DNA of 64,000 nt. Origin: Sialis fuliginosa (lineage: Eukaryota > Arthropoda > Insecta > Megaloptera > Sialidae). Of this stretch, positions 46,721 through 59,649 are shown piece after piece. The DNA lies in NCBI GenBank assembly GCA_961205875.1, contig OY540820.1:3472001-3536000 (forward strand), written 5' to 3'. Within the stretch, counting starts at the first letter, position 1, and every line of letters begins with the position of its first letter. Made by a program: the position numbers and the translations under genes. The notes beneath the pieces are model-generated. The model worked only from the letters and a program-made list of their open reading frames with translations, was not told the DNA's origin and searched no databases.

Positions 46721-46889
46721 TGTGGCCGTCCGTCGCCCCTTCTGAACTAGCACCACGAGCATTCGCCCAGTCTCCCTCCCTAAAGCCAGCATTGCTGTTA
46801 TATATCAACAAAATAAGCAACGAATTTTAATAAATATTAAATAAATTTTAAACATCAATCATTCTTTTTCCCAAAGCTTACTTGACTTA

Positions 46890-47510
46890 AATTTAAATTT
46901 TTGTATCAGTGTGTCTGTCCCCTGAATCCTTGTCACACGCATAACTCATGAACCGATATTATTGAAACTTGGTCGGATAGTTGGGTCTGGATTAAGGATG
47001 GTTCCATTTCAAAATCACCGTGTGTAAGAGGGAACGGTGATATCCCAAAATATTTATTTTTTCAGTATATCTCAAGAACGATACATGTAACGTAAAATTT
47101 TTATAGAATCTTTTTTGTAGAGCATTTAATTTTCTATACAACGTTTGTTGTAAAATATTCCCTTACAAAGATTTATCTCAATTTGCTTTTAAAAATCGTG
47201 TTTTGTTTTTTAAATTGATATTTACTTTTATATATTAAATGGCATTTTGACGTTTGCATAAATTTAGATTTAGATTGAAATTGTCAAAAAATTTATAATA
47301 TACGAAAAAATAATCAGGTACGTCTTAAGAAAATTTTCAAACTACTTAATATTTTTCATTAAAATTGTATAAAAATGTAATGGTTAACCAATGCTAGGCA
47401 AAATCTGAACACTATGGGTTTTTATTTAAATTGTTCAATACTTAACTACCTTTGGTGAATTCGACACGAGGAAGCACTGTGCATTTACTTGGCAGATGTT
47501 TTTTAAATAA
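46890..47510. repeat. Dispersed repeat N, copy 1
   Basis: It matches 49730-50340 over about 600 bp in the same orientation, from CCTGAATCCTTGTCACACGC to GAAGCACTGTGCATTTACTT. No element ends or ORF. A shorter relative is at 51740-51900, and the last 60 bp of the window (63945-64000) look like the same start region. Confidence 0.75.
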
Positions 47511-47950
47511 AAATTGTTCTCTGATTTCAAAATTTTCACTCAATCTTTCTTTTAATATACAGTTTTTTTTCGATAAACTGTTCAAGTTTCATTCCACCTA
47601 ATATGACTGTATAATTGAACAGTTCAATGTCCGTAATATATTGACATTTTTGTTAATATATTATTATAAAAAATTTACTTATTTTTTATGGCCATTTAAT
47701 GTTATAATTACAATCATACTTTTGCTCACAAAATGTTAAAATACTGCATTTGTGTTATGAAATGATTATTTTCAGTAAAAATTTTGTTAATAAAATGTTG
47801 TGATATTATAATTATAATATTTATGTTTGATTTTTTAAACAAAAATAACGTATATTATTTATGAGTTTCTTATAAGTAATAAAATTTAAAAATTCCGGAA
47901 AACCCGGAACCGGAATAAAATCGGAATTCCGGTACACCCCTAAAAATAGT

Positions 47951-48696
47951 CCAAACTATTATCTTTTCTACATTTTGTTAATAATTTGTAAGAACTTCTT
48001 TTAATGTTTTTGTTTAAATTCGAGGACGAAATTTAAAACTAATAGTTTTAGATTAAGCTATAAATTTACATGAAAAAATATCAACGAATTTGTCGTAATT
48101 AATATGAATAGTTGAGTAAATTATCTATTTGCATATACATATCTTAAATTATATTGACGATAATTAAATTTTACGCCCTGTTTGATCTTGTCTTTATAAA
48201 TTAAATGGATCGATTTTGAAAAATTACGGACCATCATTAATTGTAACCTTATAATTAAATAACCACAACATTTCATGTTTCAGTTGAATTGATCAAAGTT
48301 CAATGTAGCATGAAACCGAAACACAAATTTGATATACGCTTTCTTATACGATCATATTAAACGGATATTTCGCGAAGGAAATTCACAAAATTGCAATAAC
48401 ACGTCAAGTACATTTGATTGATCAAGTAATAAATCAAACGATGGTATTACAATAATACCGTATTACGATCAAATAAGAAATATTCCGAATATATTTCCAG
48501 AAGTACTGACATTTGTCTTTTATATAACGTATATAAAAGCTGTTGACAGATTATCAGAAAACGTTTCAAGAGATCATGTTTTAGGTTTGAATGTAAAATA
48601 TTAAAAACATGACGTTTTGTCAGATATTTTGTTATTTTTATTATTTCGTATCATTCAGATTTTAAAACAAATACCTATTGTTTGAAATTTAATTGT
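47951..48696. other. Unassigned AT-rich intron
   Basis: Nothing recognised. The sequence is less repeat-like than its neighbours. Confidence 0.35.
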
Positions 48697-48704
48697 ATAA
48701 TTAC

Positions 48705-49217
48705 TAGAGATTGGAAAAATAGTTGTTATTTTAAATGAAATAGTTACTATATAGTTGATTTTTTTTCTGTAAAAAAGTTGGCAAATAGTTTTTTTTAATC
48801 AAAATAGTTGTGAAATAGTTACAAATTTTTTTACAATAATAAATATTTTTTCGATTTAATCAATAATTAGTGAAATCTGAAATCATCGAGGAAAACATGT
48901 TGTGGTCGATTCTAGATAGATTTTAGAAGCTAAAAAAAAGGAAAAATAAATATGTGAAAACATAATATAAATATCTATAAAAATATGTATAATAGACAAA
49001 ATGTATTTCTAAAAATATATAAAACTACAAAATTTTTAACGTTGGATAAAAAAAGGCAGATAGATTAAAAATAGTTGGAATGGTAATATAGTTGCAAATA
49101 GTTGATTTCAAATTGGGTTCAATCAAACCAGTTTTCTGAAATCGATGGAGATATGTAATAAAAATTACAATAGTTGCATTTTTCGCAATAGTTGAAAAAC
49201 TATTTTTCCAATCTCTA
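48705..49217. mobile_element. hAT-type MITE B, copy 2
   Basis: Same ends and interior as 4919-5418, in the same orientation. The flanks show ATAATTAC at 48697-48704 and 49220-49227, the right one displaced by two bases. The length is 513 bp. Confidence 0.88.
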
Positions 49218-49227
49218 ATATAATTAC

Positions 49228-49614
49228 ATTTATACATATTACTTTTGAAAGTACTTCAGTGATAGTTCGTCAATGGAGAAACGTCTATTTGGAACCATCA
49301 TCTTTCTTACAAACCAAAAATTGTAGTTTAAGGGGCCATTCCACTGTAAATTTTTTTGAAAATATTACTTTCAAAAATATTAATTAAATAAAAAATAATT
49401 ATAAAAGTACCTATAATTAATATAACTGCTGTTCTCATTTTTAAAATAATACAATTATACGTAAGTAAACATAATTAAAAATGTACGAGAAAACTAGACA
49501 ACTACCTAATTGCAAAGTACGATACACTTTAATTAAATACGTTATTGTAGACGTAGTTTTAATTACAATTCATAAATTAATACAAAGCGTTTATTCAAAC
49601 TTAATAAGTAAAAA
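49228..49614. other. Unassigned AT-rich intron
   Basis: Nothing recognised. The open frame at 49481-49675 is unsupported. Confidence 0.35.
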
Positions 49615-50340
49615 TTGTTTTGTTTCCTCGCAATATCGAGTAGATACGAGAATCTTTGTGATCGTTTTAGATTGAGACAAAAACAATGTTTCACGTCAAG
49701 GCAAACACTTTTCGTTTCGTATCTGTCTGTCTGTGTGTCCGTCCGTCTGTCACCTGAATCCTTGTCACACGCATAACTCATTGACCACTGAACCGATATT
49801 ATTGAACCTTGGTCAGACGGTTGGGTCTGGCTTGAGGACGGTCCCATTTCAAAATCAACAAAATCGTGTGTAAGGGGGAGGGGTGACACCCCAAAATATT
49901 TATTTTTTCAAGATATCTCAAGAACGACACATGTTACATGAAAATTTTATAGAATATTTTTTGTAGAGCATTAAATTTCCTATAATATGGGTCTACAAAG
50001 TTTGTTCTAAAATATTCCCTTACAAAGATTTATCTCAATTTATTTTAAAAATTCGTGTTTTGTTTTTCTAAATTGATATTTGCTTGGATATATTAAATGT
50101 CATTTTGACATTTATCAAAAAATTAAAAATATACAAAAAAATAATCAGGTGTGTCTTAAAAAAAATTTCGAACTAATATTTTTTAGTAAAATTGTATAAA
50201 CATTAAATGGTTAACCAATTCCAGGCAATTTATCTCATCACTGTCGGTTTTTATTTGAATTGTTCAATAATTAACTACCTTTGGTGAATTTAGCACGAGG
50301 AAGCACTGTGCATTTACTTGGCAGATGTTTTAAATGTTAA
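49615..50340. repeat. Dispersed repeat N, copy 2
   Basis: The longer copy. It adds a left part (49615-49690, also found inverted at 33473-33580) and a GTCTGTCTGTGTGTCCGTCC run (49723 onward) before the region shared with 46890-47510. It is non-coding on inspection. The type of element is not known. Confidence 0.7.
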
Positions 50341-52557
50341 CATTGGTCATATTTGGTACCTATCTTATTACTTTCCCGTCATATAAAAATAGCATAATCG
50401 TGTATTTAATAAAAGGTTTCTTGAAGTCATGAAGAAAAACAAACAGAATAATGTCTAAAAAGTGCGCTTGAAGTTTCAATTAATGTTTTATTAGAAAGGA
50501 TGATACCTTACAAAACTAATGAAGACAAAGTTTTCAAAACCATTGCATTTTGTAGATTCGGTTATTAAAAAAATATTAATCAAAGAATTCGAAATGATTA
50601 GGAAGTTTGTTTTTACAAATAAACATAAACAAAGTTGTAATATTTGCACTTTTATGAAAAATATATTTGTTTATATTAATCTTCAAATTTAATAAAGGAA
50701 GAATAAGCATGAAATTAATATAAGGAATAGATAAAAGTTGTACAATTATGTCATTTAATTTTAAACTTGATTAAGAAACTATTTTTTTACTTTTTTATAC
50801 CCATGTATATGAATTATCCATTATCCTTCCCTGAATCCATTCTGACTATTTTCGCCATGATGTATGTGTGTCTGTCTGTCTGTAGGTGCTGTAACTAAAA
50901 AACGAGAAATCGTAGAAGGGTGAACTTTTATATTTAAGATTAATTTTTGTCTGGGAAGAAAACGTCCTATTTCTGAAAACGTTTTTTCAACCGGGTACGG
51001 ATGAGCTCGATTTTGTAATTTTTCGAATTACTTTGAAATTGTACAAATTAGAAAAATATGTTCAAGTTAAAAATTGTAGGTAATATTATAATCTGTAATT
51101 TATGTTCTATTCATTTTTTCGAAAAACAAATTTTTGAATTATTTTTTAATATAATTCAAATGGTTCACAACAGAGAAGAAATATCTGTCATGAGTATAAA
51201 ATTATAAATTTTTGATACTTTGTCCACGAACTCTCAGTAAGGTTCGAAATAAGAGTCTGAAAAGTTCCCACCTAAATCGTGGATGGAACATCCCCTTTCA
51301 CGTAAAAAACTACTCCCGGAATGAAATTTATCCCAGTTTTTCTCATTTTACATAAGAACCATTGTTCAGAGAAAAAAATATGGAATTAAAAATTCTACAT
51401 GAAATACGTATATGTTCTATTCGGCTAATTCCCAGCCTTCTCTCGTAATCGATGCTCAAAGTGAAGGGTAGTTTTGAGAACGAAGTGAAAAATCTGCATT
51501 GCACGATTTTTCACCGTAAATATTTCCATAACAGCGGACTTAACGTAAAAATGATTATAAAATGAACTGTAGAACTGAATCACCTCTATGAGATCGATGT
51601 AGTTTGATTTTTTTTCAAGCGTTTATTATTGATATTTTGCCCATTTTTCACAAACGTGCATTCTATTATTTTACATGGAGAAGATTTTTTAGTAAAAATT
51701 ATCATCAAAATATGTTGTCTATGTGTGTACGTATATGTATGTGTGCCTGTCCCCTGAATTTTTGTCGTACGTTTAACTCGTGAACTACTGGACCGATTTT
51801 AATGAAAATTTATTTGTTGGTTCTGACTAGTAGATGATCCCATATAAAAATCATCAAAATCATGTGGAAGGTAAGGAGGTAGTATCCCAAAATCGGTATT
51901 TTTTCAAAATATCTCAAAACAACGCATCGTTTGTTTAAATTGTATTATATTTTGTAAAAAAATGGAATGTACAATGTACATTTAGACCAAAAAAATGAAT
52001 GAAAAACGTTTGAAATAAAAATCGTAGCATATGAATCTCATAGAAGAAATACATCGTGTAAAGAAATAGCATCACGTTCAATATATGTTCATATTCGTAC
52101 TACCTACATACTCGAATGAAATGACGATATTCTGATTTAATCTGAATATCAAATAATTCCAATTCAATTTATAATCTATGTGGAGGGCGGTGCACAATCG
52201 CATATCTTCCTATGAAAAGGGTTAGAATGCGAACCGAATACCCCTCTACGTACACACCCCACATACACCGATATATTTACAGACCTACATAACTGCTGTT
52301 GGTATTAGCATAGATATTGCAGGCATCAAGTTGGTGCTGTATTGGTACATCCAGCAGATGCTTGTACAATTGCTCCTGCATTAGTTCCTCTGTATATACT
52401 TACGCAGGGGTGGTCAAAACCTTATACGAATATCAGGGCTGCCAAAATTTAAAATACTTTTTAACATTTTTTCGTACCAAAAAGCGCCTGTAATTTTTTA
52501 GTATTATATTGATCGATATCAACGATATCGTTTTATAAAGTCTGTTTCATGCTCCCT
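50341..52557. other. Intron with dispersed repeat pieces
   Basis: 50790-51170 contains CCATGTATATGAATTATCCA and TTTCGCCATGATGTATGTGT, which recur inverted around the insertion in 59820-60390, and a piece shared with 17345-17395. 51740-51900 is a short relative of repeat N. 52180-52400 is GC-richer, not repeated in the window, and has no open splice-bounded frame. Confidence 0.5.
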
Positions 52558-53163
52558 AAGTCCCTCTGCACACGATTCAGCTGTTTTGCAACGAGAATCG
52601 CAAACCAGTTGCGGAAGCGACTATTTTACAACTGGTTTGCAATCGATTTAAGTCCATGCTCCGCACACGAGCGCGACTGAATCTTGATCAGTCGACATTT
52701 TTATGAGAATTGCTGTAATAAAAAAACGCGAGTTTTTAAGTTTTTTTGACTTTTGGCAACAAGTCAAGCATTCTTGAATACCCAGGACTATAGTATATGT
52801 ATAGAACTTCATGTTTTTCCACCTCCTCGACGAATTTAATGTTTCTTAACTGATCATTTATTCTGAATATTATCAATAGGAATAATGATAATTAACTTAT
52901 AATTTTAATTATAAATAAATAATAATATTATTATAATTATAAAGCTAAAATATCATGCAACCACGCAACTGAAATCGAAATTCGACCTGCAAGCACAGTT
53001 GCATGAAACCAGTTGGAAACTGATTGCAAATCAGTTTTGTTTCGATCGCACCGTGTGCGGAGGGCCATTACGTTACACGTGCAATGTCACCAAATGGTTG
53101 CTTACGCAACTGGTTTGCAATTCTCGTTGCAAAATGGTTGCTCCATGTGCGGAAAGCCTACAG
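52558..53163. mobile_element. TIR element with GCACACG-type ends
   Basis: Inverted regions at 52566-52650 and 53060-53160 share TTTTGCAACGAGAATCGCAA-type and AACCAGTTGCG words (left) with their complements (right), ending CTGCACACG and CATGTGCGGA. A second internal inverted pair lies at about 52637-52680 and 53000-53060. The target duplication was not resolved, so the superfamily is open. The open frame at 53013-53216 is a by-product. Confidence 0.6.
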
Positions 53164-53929
53164 TTAGTCTTGGAATAATTAAAAACTATAATTTTAGCCT
53201 GCATACTATGTTATAAAATCATTAAAAACTTCCATTTATTATGTGTTTTAACTTCATAAGAAGTAATCATCAGATTGATGATAAGTATCATAAATTATTT
53301 CTCATAAGTAAAACAATACGGTTTTTAAAGATACAGGTAGTGTCAGATAGCCCTCAACTTACGCGAATTCATAATTTGAAAAAAGTGTTTTTTTTTTATT
53401 TCGCGGCGCTTTGTATCCCTGCGGCCATTGTCCCAAACGACATTGTCAAACACCTCACCGTTTCCTCATTCCCCCCTTGTCTATATACTGAAAGTTTAGT
53501 TGGCACAACATGGAATATATATATTTTTTATGGTTTTTAGTACTGTGTTGGTGCATTTTATTTACAATTTTAAACATTTTTCTCTGATGCGTTCACTTGT
53601 TTTACAAAACTGATTGTTATATGTATTTTTTGCTACAGTAAGTCTCGACTTACACGATTTTTTGACTTACATGAAAACCTTTGGAACGAATTAATCGCGC
53701 AGTATATTTTTTTAATATTACATATATAAGATATGTTATTACGTAATTCAGATGTTTAGGAACACTATTAATTTCATTACACACGTCTTTGTCTTCGTTT
53801 TATTGGTTAGTTTTGATTGGATAATGCAGAGCACATATTCACGCTACATTTGATTTACTTTGGAAATGTATTCTGTGGGAAGTTTCAAATCGTTTACATT
53901 GTAATTTATTTTTTTGATTTTCTACATAA
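53164..53929. other. Unassigned AT-rich intron
   Basis: Nothing recognised. The frame at 53241-53540 has no domain or splice support. Confidence 0.4.
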
Positions 53930-53931
53930 TA

Positions 53932-54485
53932 AGGTAAAGGCACCAGTTATGACCGCTATAAGAGTAAGTTTTCGTTTTTTTTTTTATTAATGGGCTTGTT
54001 TATTGTAAGTCTCATAAACTCATGGTACTAATAAAACAACTAACTCTTTATTTAATTAATTTAATTACCAAAGTCCGCAGATATGGTTTGTTTTTTAAAT
54101 TATAGCCTTTTATTTTGTTCATGTTTTTTCTCCAGTAATGTCAAAGGTAAAACCAGTAATAAGCATGCAGTGATGGACACTTGCTAATGATTACAAAATG
54201 ATAAGTACTACGACACAAAAGATATAAAAGAAAGAATCGTCAAATTTGAAATAATGTAAAGTAGTTGCCATGATAATATAATAATTAATAAATAAATTAT
54301 ACTAATAATTAGTTTAAATTTCCACCATTTTGACACCTATTGGCCGATCACGCTATGAGACAGTTAAATGTATATAGATTAATATTCAGAAATGGTAGTA
54401 ATCAAATATCAACACATATTTCTAATTCAGTACATTTAATTAAAAATTTGCCATTACTGGGGTCCTTGCCAAGACTGGTAACTGT
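53932..54485. mobile_element. Family A MITE, copy 4
   Basis: Same orientation as copies 2 and 3. The left end is flanked by TA (53930-53931). The right end stops short after CCAAGACTGGTA, losing the last dozen bases of the inverted repeat. Confidence 0.82.
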
Positions 54486-56204
54486 ATTTTTGTACTCGAT
54501 AAGTTGACATATTTATTAATAGTTGGCGAATCATAATTTAAGAGTAGGAAGTTTAGTATAAGATTATTATTAGATTAATTTAAACAAATTAGCTTTTTGT
54601 TTAATGTTGGTATTTTCATCACTGAAAAACCAAATTCGTTTAAATGAACGAAACAAATTCTATATAAATCTAATAATCTGTACTTGTTAAAATATTAAAT
54701 TTTACGTGTTGATTGGAAATAACTATGATGAGGTAGTTCATTAACTCTCGTTAGGGAAATGTATTTTCGATTAATATATTAATGGATTGTGTGATTCTGT
54801 ACACTGGCATCCCCACGAAGTGAATATATCTTTCGCCTTTTACTAAAGATTTTAGTAGAAGGGGAAAACTCAAATGAGTTTATAACGGGCGTGAGCGAAA
54901 GCCGATCCACCTGAAAGTAATTCTGGCCCGCACCAATTCTAATTATAAATATTTTTCAATGAAAATTGGAGAATATCACTGCACATAAATTAATATTTCG
55001 TGGACTCTTTTTATCAATTCATAACAAGCCACCGATGGCGGCGATATTTATTCAAGTGTCAAATTCAATGTATATTTTCTATAGACGTCGCTAGGTTTAA
55101 AATTTATAAATATTATATATATATGCTTAAAATTACATGAGATGACGATTATGAATAGGGGTTTCTTTGTGAATGAATTATCACTGAAATATTTTTAAAG
55201 GTATAATATAAAATATTTATTACTAATTAATTTTATAATTCCAAATAATTGATTTTTATTTTTAATTTTGAATTTTACGGAGCACATTTTTGCAAGTGTA
55301 CTGGTTATAATGTTAGGTAGCGTGTGATTAGTAAAATCTTTCTTTGTCTAAATATATAAATTTGTTAAAAACAGAGTATATATTTGGTTCACTTCAAAAT
55401 ATAATTAATATCTACCTACCGAATATTTTTAACAAGTATATTTGGTACGTGACCAAATATTTTGGTTGAATTTAACAATAATAGATAAATACAACAAAAT
55501 CTTTTGTCAGTGATAGTTTATATAAATAATTAATTACAATGAAAGTGCTGTAATATAATATATGTAAACTACTTAATAAAAACAAAATTAATTTCTTAAA
55601 CATGAATATTTATCTAAATAAATATCAGGTGCATGCCTCCTTTGCCTAGCCCTGCATGTATGTATATTGAAATGCGCCATATCTAGAATTGAATGGCGAC
55701 TTTTTATTGATTGTGTATCGGAACTGTATACATTCGATATGATTCTGTAGATGTGAAATAGCTTTTTTGGTCGGAAATGGGTATACTTTCTTTTTAGTTA
55801 GAAGAATGAGAGTTTTTATTTCACCCGACTTGATTGCATATTCGAATGCATAAAAATATATAAATATGTAATGAGTGTATGAATGATTCGGATGTCATAA
55901 CGAAAAAGGTTTTTATAAAAAGAGTTTGTATAAAATTGAGTTCTATAATTTATTCTTAAAAATTAAATATTGAGAAGGTATTTAGTTTATTGTTTTATAA
56001 AGGATGCTATTAGTCAAATAAGGTGCGTGATGACTTAATTGTAATATAAACTCAAACACCTAGCTCAACGCTGACTAACTGACAGTCCCCGAAAGATTTT
56101 TTGATTTGAAGGTGGTCTAACAAAATTTAGACATCACTGACTACGTAATATAATTTACAGTGATTCATAATATCAGTATTAATACAACATTATTTATTCC
56201 GAAA
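54486..56204. other. Unassigned intron, GC-richer at 54800-54930
   Basis: The patch at 54800-54930 (GGCATCCCCACGAAGTG, CCTGAAAGTAATTCTGGCCC) is unlike the rest and not repeated in the window. 55668-55775 is repeated at 57638-57740. The remainder is AT-rich. Confidence 0.4.
55668..55775. repeat. Direct repeat pair (partner 57638-57740)
   Basis: GAATTGAATGGCGACTTTTT, then ATTGATTGTGTA, occurs in both, about 105 bp apiece and 2 kb apart, in the same orientation and with indels. Element type unknown. Confidence 0.65.
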
Positions 56205-56206
56205 TA

Positions 56207-56730
56207 AGGTACTGGCACCAGTATTGGATATGATCCCAGTAATGGTTATTTTTTAATTAAATGTACTCAATTAGAAATATTTGTTGATATTTGATTACTA
56301 CCATTTCTGAATTTTAATCTACATACATTTAACTGTCTTACAACGTGATTTGATGACAATCGGCCAATAGGTGTCAAAATGGCGGACATTTAAACTAATT
56401 ATTAGTATAATTAATTAATTAATTATTATATTATCAAAGCAACTGTTTTACATGGTTTCAAATTTGACGATTCATTCTTTTAAATCTTTTGTGTGTGTCC
56501 ATCATTGCGTGCTCATTACTGGTTTTTCTTTATCCATTACTGGAGAAAAAATAAATGGCTATAATTTAAAAACAAACTATATTTGCGGACATTGATAATT
56601 AAATTGATTAAATAAAGAGTTACTTGTTTTATTAGTAATATAAGTTCATGAGAATTACAAAAAAGAAACCCGTTAATCACAAAAACAGTAAATCTTACTC
56701 TTATAGCGGCCATAACTGGTGCCAGTATCT
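56207..56730. mobile_element. Family A MITE, copy 5
   Basis: 524 bp with TA flanks (56205-56206, 56731-56732). Same orientation as copy 1. The ends AGGTACTGGCACCAGT and ACTGGTGCCAGTATCT are nearly intact. Confidence 0.85.
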
Positions 56731-57163
56731 TACTGTAAAATTTAAAAAATAGGGGTTAGCAACATTGGAAGCAAGTCGTATATTTAATAACAAATAACAA
56801 ATTTTCTCATTTTTATTTCCGGAGATTCATTTTTACGATGTTTTTTAATAGAAATTTTTAATAATAATAAAACGTTTACATTAAATTCTTTGAATAATCA
56901 GCTTTGATTTGAAAAATCGCACCTCGTAATTTTAAAACCGCATAAAAAATCCGCGTAAGAAGAGACTCTAATTTATATTTGAGTACAATATGGCGACAGC
57001 TAAAAATTTCAAAAATTGATATAAAAATACTCATAGCGAAGATCAAACCGTGGCGGCCGGTAGAGAAAGGATGGCGGAGTTTTCTTTATAAATACGTCTA
57101 ACCTTGGGTGGCATAAAGTAAAATTAATCACAATCAAAAAGCTCCAAAATCACCTATTCAAGC

Positions 57164-57188
57164 CTGACGATGATTCTGTGAATCGAAA
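57164..57188 (+). ncRNA. Hammerhead-like or repeat-tail hairpin
   Basis: CTGACGA (57164-57170) fits the CUGANGA box and is followed by a perfect 5-bp stem GATTC/GAATC with loop TGT, then GAAA (57185-57188), the second hammerhead box. However, CAAGC just before and GCTTG just after also pair with each other, which would give a plain extended hairpin rather than a three-stem ribozyme. The surrounding repeat was not identified. Confidence 0.35.
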
Positions 57189-57240
57189 GCTTGCGATTAC
57201 CTTTTCTTAAATAAATTTTGACGTTTAGACAAACAAGTTT

Positions 57241-58194
57241 GTTTTTATTTTTATTTATATTTAACGTCACTACTATTATATTATATTTCATATACATACA
57301 TGGTATAAGAAAGTAAAAATTGATAACATGTCTTCTTGTCCTTTTATTAGAATAAGACAGTATCTTTCGAAGTTACATATATAAAATTCACACTTATTTT
57401 CATTGTATTTTTAGTTACAGCGTTTACAGGCAGACAGTCAGACATACGATTACATATATCCATTACAATGTTGATATTAAAAAATTTCACCATTACGTAT
57501 AAGAAAGTAAAAATATTTCCTCTATACCGTATGTAGTTACTGATTTCAATGTGTTTTTGTTATGTTATTTATTTTGTTTGGTTATTATCACAATGTAAGT
57601 ATATTGTAACATCCCAGAAATGTTTGTTCATTTTCAGATATGCGCTGAATCTTGAATTGAATGGCGACTTTTTATTGATTGTGTAACTGTATTGTGGATT
57701 CGATAGAATGCTGTAGCAATGAAAATGTCTTTTTTTGTTGTTTGTAACTTATCTAGTAAATGTACATTGTAACAATAGGTTTTTTTTTTTAATATTTGTT
57801 TTTAATTTTTACTAGAATTCTATAAGTAATACCTACATATTAATGTACTATAAAATAATTAATTATAAAATACACTCTTATTAATTTAATTTAATATTAA
57901 TTTTCGTTGTATGAAAAACTATAATTAGTTAAAATATTTAAAAAACACAGGAATAATTTTATAATATTTTTTGGATTATATAAATAATATAATAGAATAT
58001 ACCTATAAGGAGTTTCCTGATCGATTTCAAACATATTCCAAAACGGTTACAAATTAATGAAAATTTGTGATTAGGTTCTTTCATACTCGATAATACACTA
58101 TAATAAATTTCAAATGGATTCACTACACCGTTTATGATTTACAATGATTCTAACATTCATTTTATTTACGTTTATTCAGTTTATTTACTTTTTT
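57241..58194. other. Unassigned intron with repeat fragments
   Basis: TATAAGAAAGTAAAAAT words near 57305 and 57500 recur near 60380. The second copy of the direct repeat is at 57638-57740. No gene. Confidence 0.45.
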
Positions 58195-58421
58195 ATGATC
58201 TTTAAAATTATCTACTTTTGGATATACCATTCCATTTGATTTTGCTGAGAAACGGGCATGTACCCCTCAAACTACCCCCCAACGAGGAGTTTTAGGGGGT
58301 TGAAAACAATTTCCTGAAATTCTCTAGGGTCGATATATATAGTAAATTTTTTGTCATAAAACTCTATCTTCAATAGTTTGGGCGTAAAACATAGTGGACG
58401 GGTGGTCTGGAACACCCGGTA
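58195..58421. mobile_element. TACCGGGTG-ended element, copy 2 (partial)
   Basis: The reverse-orientation partner of 12021-12705, without the 351-bp insertion. It ends CACCCGGTA at 58421. The other end is missing. It reads cleanly through the site that is interrupted at 12071. Confidence 0.75.
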
Positions 58422-59033
58422 TGTTTAATGTTGCATCACTGATTTAAAAATAGGTACATGCAGACAAAGCCAGTCTATCGGAAATATTAGTCTATGATAT
58501 TATCAACAAGTATATACTCGTATGATAATATAACATATTTAATGTGTAACATAAAAATATTAAAATAAAAACAATAAAAAATCTCACAAGGATTCAAATT
58601 GAATTTTTATTTCTATCTCGTAAATATTGCTTCAGCATTTCATTTTACTGCACTTGATGAAAAAATATTTGATATAATTCAAAAAATGGATATTCTAATG
58701 AGATTTTTCCATATTTTATATAAGTATATACCTAATATAGTGTCTTATATGTAGGATGTTATACCATTGCTGTATTTATTATTTTCGGATGGAAGGGAAC
58801 GAAGTATCTTGTACATAAATATGTCTTTGGCCATGAAACAGTTCTGCATATGAATGTGTATGTAAATAAAATTCAATATGACGTAGAAGAATAAAACATT
58901 TTTTGTTATTTCTTCATTAACATATATATTAAGGGGTGAATACAGTATGAAACCCTTACTACATATTATAGTATGAAACAAAAATATCATTTTAAGATTG
59001 TTATTTATATATTTAATCATATATTTTTTTAAA
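58422..59033. other. Unassigned AT-rich intron
   Basis: Nothing recognised. The frame at 58745-59020 is unsupported. Confidence 0.4.
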
Positions 59034-59194
59034 TTTATTCATATAAATGGGATATAATGGTCAGAAAGAAAATTGCTAAATTGTTAGCTAATATTGTTGT
59101 TTATTTATCATAAAAATAATATTGATAAATAAACAACAATATAAGCTAATATTTTTTTTTGCTGACCATAAAATCCCATTTATATGAAGAAATA
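59034..59194. repeat. 160-bp foldback hairpin
   Basis: Arms at 59034-59110 and 59123-59194 are inverted copies (TTCATATAAATGGGAT at the outside, GTTGTTTATTTATCA at the inside) with a 12-base loop and a few mismatches. It may be a minimal MITE. No target duplication was resolved. Confidence 0.7.
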
Positions 59195-59649
59195 AAAAAA
59201 AAATAGTCATTTACCTCAATAATAAATTTAATCATAAATAAGCTAAGATAATTTATCCTAACACTTATAAAATACATATTTGAAAAAAGGATTGATTCTT
59301 TTTTAATCAATTTGGCATCTACAGAATTTAGTATTGATATTTTATTAAAAATATTAGGTTTTTTTTTAATTTTTATTTTTTCCAGTCACATTGCTCTATG
59401 ATTTAGTATGTTTATCTTAATTATCCCAAAATTTCAGACTCATAGATCAAACCTGTGAACGGAGCAAACCGAATCTTTTTCCCATTTGATTAACAACGGA
59501 AAAATTACTCTTTTAGTTATGCGTGAATATCTATAGAGAATTAAATGTCTTACAAAAAATATTTCAAGTGTTTTTCATATTCGAGTATTTTTAAAGATAT
59601 GTTCGTTTAAACATTATCATAAAAAGTAAAATCCAATTTTTATGATAAT

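Larger units (their letters stand above)
45511..47942. mobile_element. hAT element TAGGGGTGTACCGG with nested repeats
   Basis: The ends TAGGGGTGTACCGG and CCGGTACACCCCTA are flanked by a perfect 8-bp duplication AAAATAGT (45503-45510, 47943-47950). GGAACCGGAATT words fill the subterminal parts. The 2,432 bp include a smaller hAT MITE (45917-46247), one arm of a foldback element (46371-46720) and a long dispersed repeat (46890-47510). No hAT transposase block was found. A fragment of the same family is at about 6453. Confidence 0.9.

Noticed and set aside
46298-46792. Overlapping 106- and 93-codon frames
   Set aside because: They lie in one arm of a non-coding foldback repeat that is also present, without the frames, at 17634.
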